Assembly: GCA_002493515.1 (NCBI GenBank)
Contig: DKYZ01000138.1
Location: forward strand, 20,129-27,997
Direction of reading: 5' to 3'
Source: Porphyromonadaceae bacterium UBA7087
GTDB taxonomy: Bacteria; Bacteroidota; Bacteroidia; Bacteroidales; Muribaculaceae
Length of the DNA stretch: 7,869 nt
Shown here: in pieces, positions 1 to 6,519 of the stretch
Layout: each line of letters opens with the position of its first letter
How positions within the stretch are numbered: the first letter of the stretch is position 1
Notes under the pieces: generated by a model
Seen by the model: the letters and a program-made list of their open reading frames with translations, nothing else
Databases searched by the model: none
What the model was told of the DNA's origin: nothing
Program-made: the position numbers and the translations under genes

Positions 1-348
1 GTTGCGCCATGTGCGGAAAGGCACGAGCATCCTGCCGTCGCGGTCGAAAGCCATATAGCCGTGCATCATCGCGCTCACGCCGATTGCCGCGAGACGCTCT
101 ATCTCCACTCCGTAGCGGGCCTTCACGTCGGCGCGCATGTCGGCGTAACAGTCCTGCACCCCCTTCCATATGGCCTCCAGGCTGTAGGTCCAGAGTCCGT
201 CCTCGAAACGGTTCTCCCACTCGTGGCTCCCCTGCGCTATCGGACGGCACTCCTCATCGATAAGCACCGCCTTGATGCGGGTAGAGCCAAACTCGATCCC
301 GAGTCTGGCATTGCCCGAAAGTATTGTCTCCTTAGCCTTGTTGTCCAT
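1..348 (-). CDS. araB: Ribulokinase, FGGY carbohydrate kinase family (partial, N-terminal 116 residues)
   Basis: This is the N-terminal part of an FGGY-family sugar kinase; the rest lies beyond the left edge of the window. The ATG at 348-346 opens a frame of 116 codons to base 1 with no stop. The visible protein has the phosphate-binding start of the fold, LGIEFGSTRIKAVLIDEE at about residues 16-33, and further on MMHGYMAF and FRTWRN, segments typical of the family's sugar-binding domain. L-ribulokinase phosphorylates L-ribulose with ATP to L-ribulose 5-phosphate in the cytoplasm. That activity is inferred from position: the start lies only 4 nt after the araA stop, so the two are probably translationally coupled, and araD is in the same operon. 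Bacteroidota ribulokinases are divergent from E. coli AraB and are often labelled xylulose kinase. Xylulokinase is therefore the main alternative, but it fits the operon less well. Confidence 0.85.
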   Translation of the reverse strand, partial: MDNKAKETILSGNARLGIEFGSTRIKAVLIDEECRPIAQGSHEWENRFEDGLWTYSLEAIWKGVQDCYADMRADVKARYGVEIERLAAIGVSAMMHGYMAFDRDGRMLVPFRTWRN

Positions 349-352
349 GGCC

Positions 353-1894
353 TCAGCAGAGCGACTTGTTGAGCATATAGTACACCTCGTTCCATCTCAG
401 ATGGTCCTTGAAGGCCGGGATCGTGGTGTCCTTGTCGATTCTCACCATCTCGATGCCGGCAATCTCGGCATAGTCTTCCCAATATTCGGCCGTGAGGTCG
501 TAGGAGAAGCATGAGTGATGTGTGCCTCCGGCGAGAATCCAGGCTACCGCGCCGGTCTCGAAGTCGGGCATCGGAATCCAGAGAGCGGAGGCAACGGGAA
601 GCTTGGGAAGCGGCTTCGACTTGATGCACTCCACATCATTGACAATCAGACGGAAACGGTTTCCGAGATCGATTATGGTGGCGGTCACTCCGTTGTCGGG
701 CTTGGAGGTGAAGACCAGACGGGCTGTCTGAGCCTTGCGCACGCCGATGCCGAGGAAATGAACCTCCAGTCTGGGACGCTCCTCTGCGATGAGCGGGCAG
801 ACCTCAAGCATGTGTGCCTGGAGAATCGAGCTCTTCTCGCCGCTGAAATTGAGCGTATAGTCCTCAAGGAAGGAGCAGCCCTTGGGCATACCCTGGCTCA
901 TGAACCATACCGTGCGGTAGAGGGCGGCGCTCTTCCAGTCGCCCTCCGCGCCGAAGCCGTAGCCCTCGGCCATGAGACGCTGCGAGGCGAGCCCCGGAAT
1001 CTGGTCGAAACCGACAAACTTCGGAGAATTGATATCCTGCGTCCCCAGGTCGTCGAAATTGGTGGTGAAGCCCTTGGCGCCCTTGTCGGTGAGACATGCA
1101 CGCAGTGTCAGCTCGGCGTGTGCGGCGTTCCATATCACTGCGTATTCCTCCGACTCCGGATTCTCCATCTTCTCGTCGTGGGCATAGAGACGGAAATATT
1201 CAGCCACGAGAGCCTTGATTTCCCCGATCGTGATTTTCTTGTGATATTCCATAAGCTCGCTCACCGGGACATAATCCACATGATAGCCAAGACGCTGCTC
1301 AGCCTCCACCTTGTCGCCGTCGGTGACGGCAACGTTGTTCATCTGGTCGCCGAAGCGCAGGATGAGCATATCCTGGGAATCTGCCCAGGCCGCCGCCACG
1401 CGCTGCCATACCGCTATGCGCACCTGCGCCCTGGGGTCGGTCCAATGGCCCACCACCACCTTGCGGCGAAGACGCATACGGGTGCAGATGTGGCCGAACT
1501 CACGGTCGCCATGCGCGCTCTGGTTGAGATTCATGAAATCCATGTCCATTGTCTCCCAGGGAATCTCCGCGTTATACTGGGTGTGGAAGTGGAGAAGGGG
1601 CTTGTTGAGCTGCTGCAGCCCGTGAATCCACATCTTGGCCGGAGAGAAGGTATGCATCCAGGTGATGACACCGATACATCTGGCGTCGTTGTTGGCCTGG
1701 CGCATCACCTCCGTCACCTCTTTCGAGGAGTTGGCCGTGCCCTTATAGACCACCTTCACCGGAAGACGTCCGCTGTTGTTGAGCCCCTCGACCATCTCGC
1801 GTGAGTGGCAGTCCACCTTCACTACCGCGTCGCCGCCGTAGAGCAGCTGTGCGCCGGTCACCCACCATACTTCATAATTCTCAAATCCGTTCAT
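353..1894 (-). CDS. araA: L-arabinose isomerase
   Basis: A complete 513-residue protein, close to the roughly 500 residues usual for AraA. It interconverts L-arabinose and L-ribulose in the cytoplasm, the first committed step of the isomerase pathway. The metal and active-site residues known from E. coli AraA (Glu306, Glu333, His350, His450) have clear counterparts here: Glu317 in GAEGDWK, Glu344 in CSFLEDYT, His361 in AHMLEVCP and His460 in GGTHHSCFS. The N-terminal MNGFENYEVWWVTGAQLLYG is the characteristic family opening and supports the ATG at 1894. The gene lies 78 nt downstream of araD and 4 nt upstream of araB on the same strand. The leader just before the start is A/T-rich with no clear Shine-Dalgarno sequence, as is common in Bacteroidota. 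Nothing suggests truncation or frameshift. Confidence 0.97.
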   Translation of the reverse strand: MNGFENYEVWWVTGAQLLYGGDAVVKVDCHSREMVEGLNNSGRLPVKVVYKGTANSSKEVTEVMRQANNDARCIGVITWMHTFSPAKMWIHGLQQLNKPLLHFHTQYNAEIPWETMDMDFMNLNQSAHGDREFGHICTRMRLRRKVVVGHWTDPRAQVRIAVWQRVAAAWADSQDMLILRFGDQMNNVAVTDGDKVEAEQRLGYHVDYVPVSELMEYHKKITIGEIKALVAEYFRLYAHDEKMENPESEEYAVIWNAAHAELTLRACLTDKGAKGFTTNFDDLGTQDINSPKFVGFDQIPGLASQRLMAEGYGFGAEGDWKSAALYRTVWFMSQGMPKGCSFLEDYTLNFSGEKSSILQAHMLEVCPLIAEERPRLEVHFLGIGVRKAQTARLVFTSKPDNGVTATIIDLGNRFRLIVNDVECIKSKPLPKLPVASALWIPMPDFETGAVAWILAGGTHHSCFSYDLTAEYWEDYAEIAGIEMVRIDKDTTIPAFKDHLRWNEVYYMLNKSLC

Positions 1895-1945
1895 AATCAG
1901 ATATCAGTTAAAGTTTTATTTTTTATTTGCCAGTTGTTTCCCCAT

Positions 1946-1963
1946 CCCCGGGGGGCGTCCCCC
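1946..1963 (-). other. G/C-run hairpin in the araD-araA spacer
   Basis: The 78-nt spacer between araD and araA holds a run of C's (1946-1949), six G's (1950-1955), CGT, then five C's (1959-1963). In the operon mRNA this can form a GGGGG/CCCCC stem with a 3-nt loop, or alternative pairings that use the neighbouring C runs (another CCCC lies at 1940-1943). No U tract follows on the transcribed strand; the mRNA continues into an A-rich stretch before araA. It is therefore not a standard terminator. It may affect mRNA processing or stability between the cistrons; no function is proven. Confidence 0.4.
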
Positions 1964-1972
1964 ACGGTGTTT

Positions 1973-2665
1973 TCACTTTCCCTGTCCGTAATAGGCTCCC
2001 GGACCGTGCTTGCGGTTGAAATGCTTCTCCACCAGCAGCGGATTCATCGTCAGACGCGGATTCACGAGATAGGCGATGCTCGCCATCTTAGCCACCTGCT
2101 CGAGCACAACGGCGTTGTGGACCGCCTCGTCGGGAGTCTTGCCCCAGGTGAAGGGACCATGGTTTTTCACCAGCACGCCGGGAGTATGCACCGGATTAAG
2201 CCCCTCGAAACGCTCTACGATGACATTGCCGGTCTCAAGCTCATAGTCACCCTCCACCTCCCTGGCGTTCATCGAGCGGGTGCAGGGCACCGCGTCATGA
2301 AAATAGTCGGCGTGGGTCGTGCCTATGTTGGGAAGGTCGATGCCGGCCTGCGCCCAGGCCGTGGCGTATGTGGAGTGGGTGTGCACCACTCCGCCGATCT
2401 CCGGAAACGCACGGTAGAGAGCCAGATGCGTCGGAGTGTCTGACGACGGCCTCAGGTCGCCCTCCACCACCTTGCCGGTAGCCAGGTCGACCACCACCAT
2501 ATCCTCGGGCTTCATGTTGTCGTAGCTTACGCCACTCGGCTTTATCACCACAAGGCCCTTCTCCCGGTCGATGCCGGAGACGTTGCCCCAGGTGAAAATC
2601 ACCAGCCCGTGGGCCACAAGGTCGAGATTCGCCTTGCAGACTTTCTTTTTCAGTTCTTCAAGCAT
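1973..2665 (-). CDS. araD: L-ribulose-5-phosphate 4-epimerase
   Basis: A complete 230-residue class II aldolase-family epimerase, matching the usual length (E. coli AraD has 231). It converts L-ribulose 5-phosphate to D-xylulose 5-phosphate by a retro-aldol mechanism with a zinc ion in the cytoplasm. The zinc ligands are visible as His95 and His97 in VVHTHS and His169 in VKNHG. Other active-site positions are present: Asp76 in SSDTPTH, Asp120 in THADYF, and a C-terminal tyrosine in GAYYGQ (Tyr226, equivalent to E. coli Tyr229). The N-terminal HGLVIFTWGNVSGIDR and the KPSGV motif are typical. It follows araR by 22 nt and precedes araA by 78 nt on the same strand. The related fuculose aldolases are the nearest alternative, but length, motifs and the araA/araB neighbours favour AraD. 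Confidence 0.96.
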   Translation of the reverse strand: MLEELKKKVCKANLDLVAHGLVIFTWGNVSGIDREKGLVVIKPSGVSYDNMKPEDMVVVDLATGKVVEGDLRPSSDTPTHLALYRAFPEIGGVVHTHSTYATAWAQAGIDLPNIGTTHADYFHDAVPCTRSMNAREVEGDYELETGNVIVERFEGLNPVHTPGVLVKNHGPFTWGKTPDEAVHNAVVLEQVAKMASIAYLVNPRLTMNPLLVEKHFNRKHGPGAYYGQGK

Positions 2666-2687
2666 AACTTATATTTTCAGATTGAAG

Positions 2688-3362
2688 TCAGATTTTAAAT
2701 TTCACATTACCCGTCTCTACAGGGGGCAGATAGCGGTAAAGCCTCGCGCCGCGCCGCGACAGCGACTTGTCGAAGCTCTCAGTGGCCGCTATGCAGGGAT
2801 TGTCACACAGACGCTTCCGGAAATTGCGCTTGTCGAGCGGCTCGCCCACGACTGCCTCCACCAGATTCTGCACCTGAGTGAGGGTGAACATCTCCGGAAG
2901 CAGCCGGAAGACCAAAGGCTCGCTGAAGATGCGCCGGCGCATCTCCTCGCGCGCCTTGACTATCATCCTGGGATGGTCGAAGCCCAGGGGTGGAATCTCA
3001 TCTACTTCCACCCATTTCGCTCCCGACTCCTCCACCGCCGCATGGTCGACGTCATCGTAATTCAGCAACGCGAAGTAGGCCACAGAGACCACACGCTCTC
3101 CGGGATCGCGGTCGATGTCGCCGAACGCGCCCACCTGCTGCATGTAGACGTTCTTCAGGCCGGTAAGCTCGCGGAGCACTCGCTTGGCTGCCGCGTCAAC
3201 GCTCTCCGTGTCGCGGGTAAAGCCCCCTATCAGCGACCACTTGCCCTTCTCCGGCTCGAAATCGCGCTTCACCAGAAGCATGCACAGCCTGCCCTCCTTC
3301 ACCGCGAACACGATGCAGTCTACCGCTACGTGAAACTTAGGATACTTTGAGTAATATGCCAC
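2688..3362 (-). CDS. araR: AraR-type Nudix-related transcriptional regulator of arabinose use
   Basis: A 224-residue protein with an N-terminal Nudix-like domain (about 10-140) and a C-terminal winged-helix region (about 150-212, FTLTQVQNLVEAVVGEPLDKRNFRKRL). This is the architecture of NrtR-family regulators, including the AraR characterised in Bacteroides thetaiotaomicron, where the Nudix domain binds L-arabinose and releases the protein from DNA. The Nudix box at about 47-69 is degenerate: the first Gly and Glu53 remain, but the RE pair is Arg-Val (Val62) and the second Glu of the EE pair is Leu, so hydrolase activity is unlikely. Start choice: the longest frame opens with a TTG at 3404 and would translate an upstream hairpin into a Pro/Arg/Gly-rich leader. 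The GTG at 3362 gives MAYYSKYPKFHVAVDC, which fits the family start; the adjacent GTG at 3365 is also possible. No ATG is available near this N-terminus. Confidence 0.87.
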   Translation of the reverse strand: MAYYSKYPKFHVAVDCIVFAVKEGRLCMLLVKRDFEPEKGKWSLIGGFTRDTESVDAAAKRVLRELTGLKNVYMQQVGAFGDIDRDPGERVVSVAYFALLNYDDVDHAAVEESGAKWVEVDEIPPLGFDHPRMIVKAREEMRRRIFSEPLVFRLLPEMFTLTQVQNLVEAVVGEPLDKRNFRKRLCDNPCIAATESFDKSLSRRGARLYRYLPPVETGNVKFKI

Positions 3363-3379
3363 CACTGCTCTGTATATGC

Positions 3380-3402
3380 GCCCCGGCCTCCCGGGCCGGG
3401 GC
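3380..3402. other. Perfect 9-bp GC hairpin between the transporter and araR
   Basis: GCCCCGGCC (3380-3388) and GGCCGGGGC (3394-3402) are perfect inverted repeats with a 5-nt loop. The hairpin sits in the 57-nt spacer after the transporter stop and 17 nt before the chosen araR start. On the plus strand a T-rich tract (AATCTTTTCTTTTGTTTTT) follows, as in an intrinsic terminator, but no plus-strand gene reads into it. On the minus strand, in which the operon is transcribed, an A-rich tract precedes the stem and no U tract follows. It may be a partial terminator, an mRNA-stabilising end or processing site that separates transporter and araR expression, or a block to antisense transcription. Confidence 0.6.
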
Positions 3403-3419
3403 AATCTTTTCTTTTGTTT

Positions 3420-5102
3420 TTACCAGAAGTAGATATAGAAGGCGGCCGTGATGCCGAGGATGATTACCGAGTGAATGATATCCCAGGCATTCCAGCTCTG
3501 GCGTGTGGCCAGACGCTGCTCCGGAGTGGAGGTGCCGAACACAAGTCCCTTGATCTTACTCTCGTCGGGTGCTTTCGTGCAAAGGCTGACGACAAAGGCC
3601 ACCGCCAGACAGAACAGAAGCATGTAGCCGCAGAAGAACAGCCAGTTGCTATCATAGAACAGAGACTGGAACCATCCCCCTTCGCCGGGTATGGTCCCGG
3701 CGTTGCTGTAATATATCTTCGAGCCCAGACGCAGCATGCCGATCACGAGGCCCGCGATGAGCGCCCACATACCTCCCTGGGCGGAGGTGCGCTTCCAGAC
3801 GATACCCATCAGGAAGGCAGCGGCGATACCTGGAGCCAGCACCGACTGGACGTCCTGCAGATAGTTGTAGAGCACGTCGCCCACGGAGCGCATCACGGGA
3901 ATCCAGAGGATGCCGAGAATCACGATCACAACTGTAGCGGCCTGGCCGATCTTCACAAGCTTCTTCGGATCCGTATTCGGCTTGAAACGCTGGTAGAAGT
4001 CGATGGTGAAGAGTGCTGCCGACGAGTTGAACAGCGATGCCAGGGAGCTCATCAGCGCAGCGAGGATACCACAGACGATGAGGCCTTTGACGCCGGCCGG
4101 AAGCAGCTTGGCCACCAGCGTCGGGAACGCGGCGTCGGGAGTGGAGAGACGGAAGACCTCGCCGTTGATGGTGATTCCCTCATGCGAGAGGGCGAACGCG
4201 ATCATACCAGGGATAAGGAACAGGAACACGGGAAGAAGTTTCAGATAGGCTCCGAAGATGGTGCCGCGACGCGACGCCTTCTCGTTTTTGCCGGAAAGCA
4301 CACGCTGAACGATAAACTGGTCGGTACACCAATACCAGAAACCGATAATCGACGAGCCGATGAGGGCGCCGAGCCAGGGGAATTCCGGGTCGCGGTTGTC
4401 GCGGATGAGGTTGGTCATCGTGTCGCCGTAGTCGTTGACTACCTCGATCGAGCAGATGCGCATCATCTCGTCCCAGCCGCCGAGGGCCTTGAATCCGAGC
4501 ACGAGGATAATCAGCGAGCCGAGAAGGAGGATAGGTGTCTGGAGCACGGAGGTATAGAGCACGGATTTCATACCCCCCACGATGGTGTAGAGGGCCGTGA
4601 TGATCACCAGGCCGATGGCGGCCACCCAGAAGAAGTCGATGCCCCAGATGGTGTCGATGCCGAACACCTGCTGGAAGACAAGACCGCCGGCGTAGACCGT
4701 CACGGCTACCTTGGTCAGCACGTAGCTGATCAGTGATATCAGCGAGAGGATTGTTCGCGACGCCGAGTTGTAGCGGCGCTCGAGAAACTCAGGCATGGTG
4801 TAGACCATCGAGCGGGTGTAGAACGGCACGAACACCCAGCCCAGGATAAGGATCATCCAGCCCTGTATCTCCCAGTGGGCCATGGCCATGCCGCTTGAGG
4901 CCCCGGCTCCGGCGAGGCCGATAAGATGCTCCGAACCGATGTTGGAGGCGAAGAGCGACGCGCCGATGGCGATCCATCCCGCGTCCTTGCCGCCGAGGAA
5001 GTAGTCGGCGGCATTGTTCTGTTTCTGTCGCATCACCCAATAGATGATGCCTATGAGCGCGAAGAAAAACAACGCGATCACAATCCAGTCTAATGTCTGC
5101 AT
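3420..5102 (-). CDS. Sodium/solute symporter (SSS family), probable L-arabinose transporter
   Basis: A complete 560-residue inner-membrane protein with many hydrophobic segments from residue 5 to the C-terminus, of the LeuT-fold SSS/SGLT family. It imports a solute with Na+; arabinose is inferred from the operon. Compared with Vibrio vSGLT, the Na2-site residues match: Ala52 and Ile55 in ASLFASNIGSEH, and Ala349, Ser352 and Ser353 in AALMSSLASLFNSS. Sugar-site equivalents include Glu78 (vSGLT Glu88), Lys288 in GAYLKLL (Lys294) and Gln416 in YLQDVQSVLAPG (Gln428). The position of vSGLT Gln69 is His59 here, which may reflect pentose specificity. These equivalences are by-eye alignments. The ATG at 5102 begins directly before the first membrane segment. 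The gene follows galM by 30 nt and precedes araR after a 57-nt spacer that holds a strong hairpin. Confidence 0.93.
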   Translation of the reverse strand: MQTLDWIVIALFFFALIGIIYWVMRQKQNNAADYFLGGKDAGWIAIGASLFASNIGSEHLIGLAGAGASSGMAMAHWEIQGWMILILGWVFVPFYTRSMVYTMPEFLERRYNSASRTILSLISLISYVLTKVAVTVYAGGLVFQQVFGIDTIWGIDFFWVAAIGLVIITALYTIVGGMKSVLYTSVLQTPILLLGSLIILVLGFKALGGWDEMMRICSIEVVNDYGDTMTNLIRDNRDPEFPWLGALIGSSIIGFWYWCTDQFIVQRVLSGKNEKASRRGTIFGAYLKLLPVFLFLIPGMIAFALSHEGITINGEVFRLSTPDAAFPTLVAKLLPAGVKGLIVCGILAALMSSLASLFNSSAALFTIDFYQRFKPNTDPKKLVKIGQAATVVIVILGILWIPVMRSVGDVLYNYLQDVQSVLAPGIAAAFLMGIVWKRTSAQGGMWALIAGLVIGMLRLGSKIYYSNAGTIPGEGGWFQSLFYDSNWLFFCGYMLLFCLAVAFVVSLCTKAPDESKIKGLVFGTSTPEQRLATRQSWNAWDIIHSVIILGITAAFYIYFW

Positions 5103-5132
5103 TCTGAGGTTGGTTTTAAGTATTTGGAATCG

Positions 5133-6302
5133 TTATTTCAGCTCTCTTGCGGTGGAGAATCTGTAGATGCAGCGGCTGGTGTAGGTGTCTCCCGGATTGA
5201 GCGTGACGCTCGGCCACTGCGGCTTGTTGGGGCTGTCGGGATAGTGCTGCGTCTCCAGGCAGAGGCCCACGCGCTGGTTCATCACCACGCCCCCCTTGCC
5301 TTTCTGGGTGCCGTCGAGGAAGTTGCCCGTATAGAGCTGCACTCCCGGCTCATTGGTGTAGACATCCAGGCGTATTCCTGTCTCAGGACAGAAGAGCGTC
5401 GCCGCTATCTTCTCCACGTCCCCCTTGGTGTCGAGCACATAATTATGGTCATAGCCGTTGGCGAATTTTATCTGTTCGAAACCGGTCTTGTCGATATCCT
5501 GGCCCACAGGCTTGGGTGTGCGGAAATCCATAGGGGTCTCGCTAACCTCCACGATTTCGCCGGTGGTCATGAAAGTGGAGTCAACCGGGGTGAAGGCGGA
5601 GGCGTAGACCTGCAGGATCTGGTCGGTGACGGGTTTTGTGGCGTCGCCTGACAGGTTGAAATAGCTGTGGTTGGTGAGGTTGATGACGGTAGGCTTGTCG
5701 GTGGTAGCCTCGTAGGCGATGTCGAGGGCATTGTCGGAAGTAAAGGTATATGTCACCTTGGCCACCACGTGTCCCGGGAACTTGTTGTCGCCGTCCGGGG
5801 AGTCAATGGTCAGCACGAGCGTGCTGTCGTTGGGCTGCTGTGCCTTGTAGACCCTGTATTGCCAGCCGAGGTCGCCCATCTCTCCGCCCCCATGCAGGCA
5901 ATGGCCGAAGTTGTTCTGAGGAAGCTGCACCGTGTCTCCGTTGAGCACGAAACGGCCCTGGTTGATGCGGTTGGCGTAGCGTCCCACCGATGACCCGAAG
6001 TCGCTCAGGTTGGTCTCGGGGAAACATGCCTGGATACTGTCGAAGCCAAGCACCACATCCCGCAGCTTGCCGTTGCGGTCTGGCACCATCACCGACACCA
6101 CGCGTCCGCCGAAGTTGGTGATGCACACCTCGCTCCCCTTGTCGTTGCTCAACGTATAGAGCGCGGTGGAGTCTCCTCTGTACACCGCCTGGAATTTATC
6201 CGGGTCAAGTCCTGACTTGGTGAGTCGTCCCTCCTGATGCGGGAAACAGGCCGCCAGCGTACCGATCGCCGTCATAACGGCCGCAGCTTTCAAAATCTTC
6301 AT
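5133..6302 (-). CDS. galM: Aldose 1-epimerase (mutarotase), predicted lipoprotein
   Basis: A 389-residue aldose 1-epimerase of the GalM family, which interconverts alpha and beta anomers of free aldoses. The catalytic elements are present: FGSSVGRYANRI at about 102-113, His137 in HCLHGGG, His212 in LTNHSYFNLSG, Asp285 in GYDHNYVLD and the catalytic base Glu350 in CLETQHYPDSPN. The N-terminus MKILKAAAVMTAIGTLAACF is a lipoprotein signal peptide with lipobox LAAC and lipidated Cys19. The protein should therefore sit on a membrane facing the periplasm (or the surface) and act on the sugar before import. Start choice: an in-frame ATG at 6350 would add 16 polar residues before the signal peptide and lies upstream of the predicted transcription start, so the ATG at 6302 is preferred. 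It is the first gene of the arabinose operon, 30 nt before the symporter. Confidence 0.95.
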   Translation of the reverse strand: MKILKAAAVMTAIGTLAACFPHQEGRLTKSGLDPDKFQAVYRGDSTALYTLSNDKGSEVCITNFGGRVVSVMVPDRNGKLRDVVLGFDSIQACFPETNLSDFGSSVGRYANRINQGRFVLNGDTVQLPQNNFGHCLHGGGEMGDLGWQYRVYKAQQPNDSTLVLTIDSPDGDNKFPGHVVAKVTYTFTSDNALDIAYEATTDKPTVINLTNHSYFNLSGDATKPVTDQILQVYASAFTPVDSTFMTTGEIVEVSETPMDFRTPKPVGQDIDKTGFEQIKFANGYDHNYVLDTKGDVEKIAATLFCPETGIRLDVYTNEPGVQLYTGNFLDGTQKGKGGVVMNQRVGLCLETQHYPDSPNKPQWPSVTLNPGDTYTSRCIYRFSTARELK

Positions 6303-6338
6303 TTTTTGAGTTTTTTGGTTAGTATTGGATTTTGGGTG

Positions 6339-6369
6339 TAAAATTAACACTCATTTTCATCCGCCGCAA
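6339..6369 (-). promoter_or_regulatory. Candidate Bacteroidota-type promoter of the arabinose operon
   Basis: On the minus strand the sequence TAATTTTA (6346-6339) matches the Bacteroides -7 element TAnnTTTG at all but the last base. A TTGC (6369-6366), resembling the -33 TTTG element, lies 19 nt upstream, a spacing within the usual range. Transcription would start around 6332, giving a leader of about 30 nt before the galM ATG at 6302. The leader is A-rich with no Shine-Dalgarno sequence. The assignment is by motif only. Confidence 0.5.
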
Positions 6370-6377
6370 CTATTTTT

Positions 6378-6395
6378 ATATGTTATAAAACATAT
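6378..6395. promoter_or_regulatory. Perfect inverted repeat, candidate AraR operator
   Basis: ATATGTT (6378-6384) and AACATAT (6389-6395) form a perfect 7-bp inverted repeat around a 4-bp AT spacer, 18 bp in all. It ends 8 bp upstream of the -33-like element of the galM promoter candidate. A dimeric winged-helix regulator such as AraR, which is encoded in this operon, would be expected to bind such a site. I have not compared it with the known AraR motif. The AT-rich surroundings make chance palindromes less surprising. Confidence 0.5.
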
Positions 6396-6504
6396 TTTCC
6401 CATTTTTCGCTTTTATTTTCCTTTTTTCCATCATTTCCCTCCCCCTCATAGAATATCAGCCCCCATAACAGCGTTCTCATTTTGCCAGTCTCGGCTCCGC
6501 CAGC

Positions 6505-6519
6505 CGCAGCTCCGCTGCG
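6505..6519. repeat. Short perfect hairpin at the left border of the repeat region
   Basis: CGCAGC (6505-6510) and GCTGCG (6514-6519) are perfect inverted repeats separated by TCC. The hairpin abuts the left arm of the larger inverted repeat (6519-6537) and mirrors a similar hairpin at 6652-6668 on the right side. Confidence 0.6.

Noticed and set aside
515..1804. Long open frame (429 codons) on the plus strand opposite araA
   Set aside because: It lies wholly antisense to araA, whose motifs are intact. Its translation has no recognisable family features and is explained by GC-rich codon use on the other strand.
3414..4736. Long open frame (440 codons) on the plus strand opposite the symporter
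   Set aside because: It is antisense to a clear membrane transporter. The product is a His/Glu/Asp-rich sequence, which is what the complement of transporter codons gives.
5750..5993. Plus-strand frames opposite galM
   Set aside because: They are antisense to conserved galM motifs and show no independent coding features.
6376..6480. Small minus-strand frame of 34 codons (starting MRTLLWGLIFYEGEG) upstream of galM, considered as a leader peptide
   Set aside because: It spans the candidate operator and lies upstream of the predicted transcription start. It has no ribosome-binding signal and no arabinose-related codon pattern, so chance is the simpler explanation.
6477..6484. TCATTTTG as a -7 element for the plus-strand SprT-like gene
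   Set aside because: It matches TAnnTTTG at 7 of 8 positions, but no TTTG-like -33 element lies at the right distance and it would give a leader of over 200 nt through the repeats.
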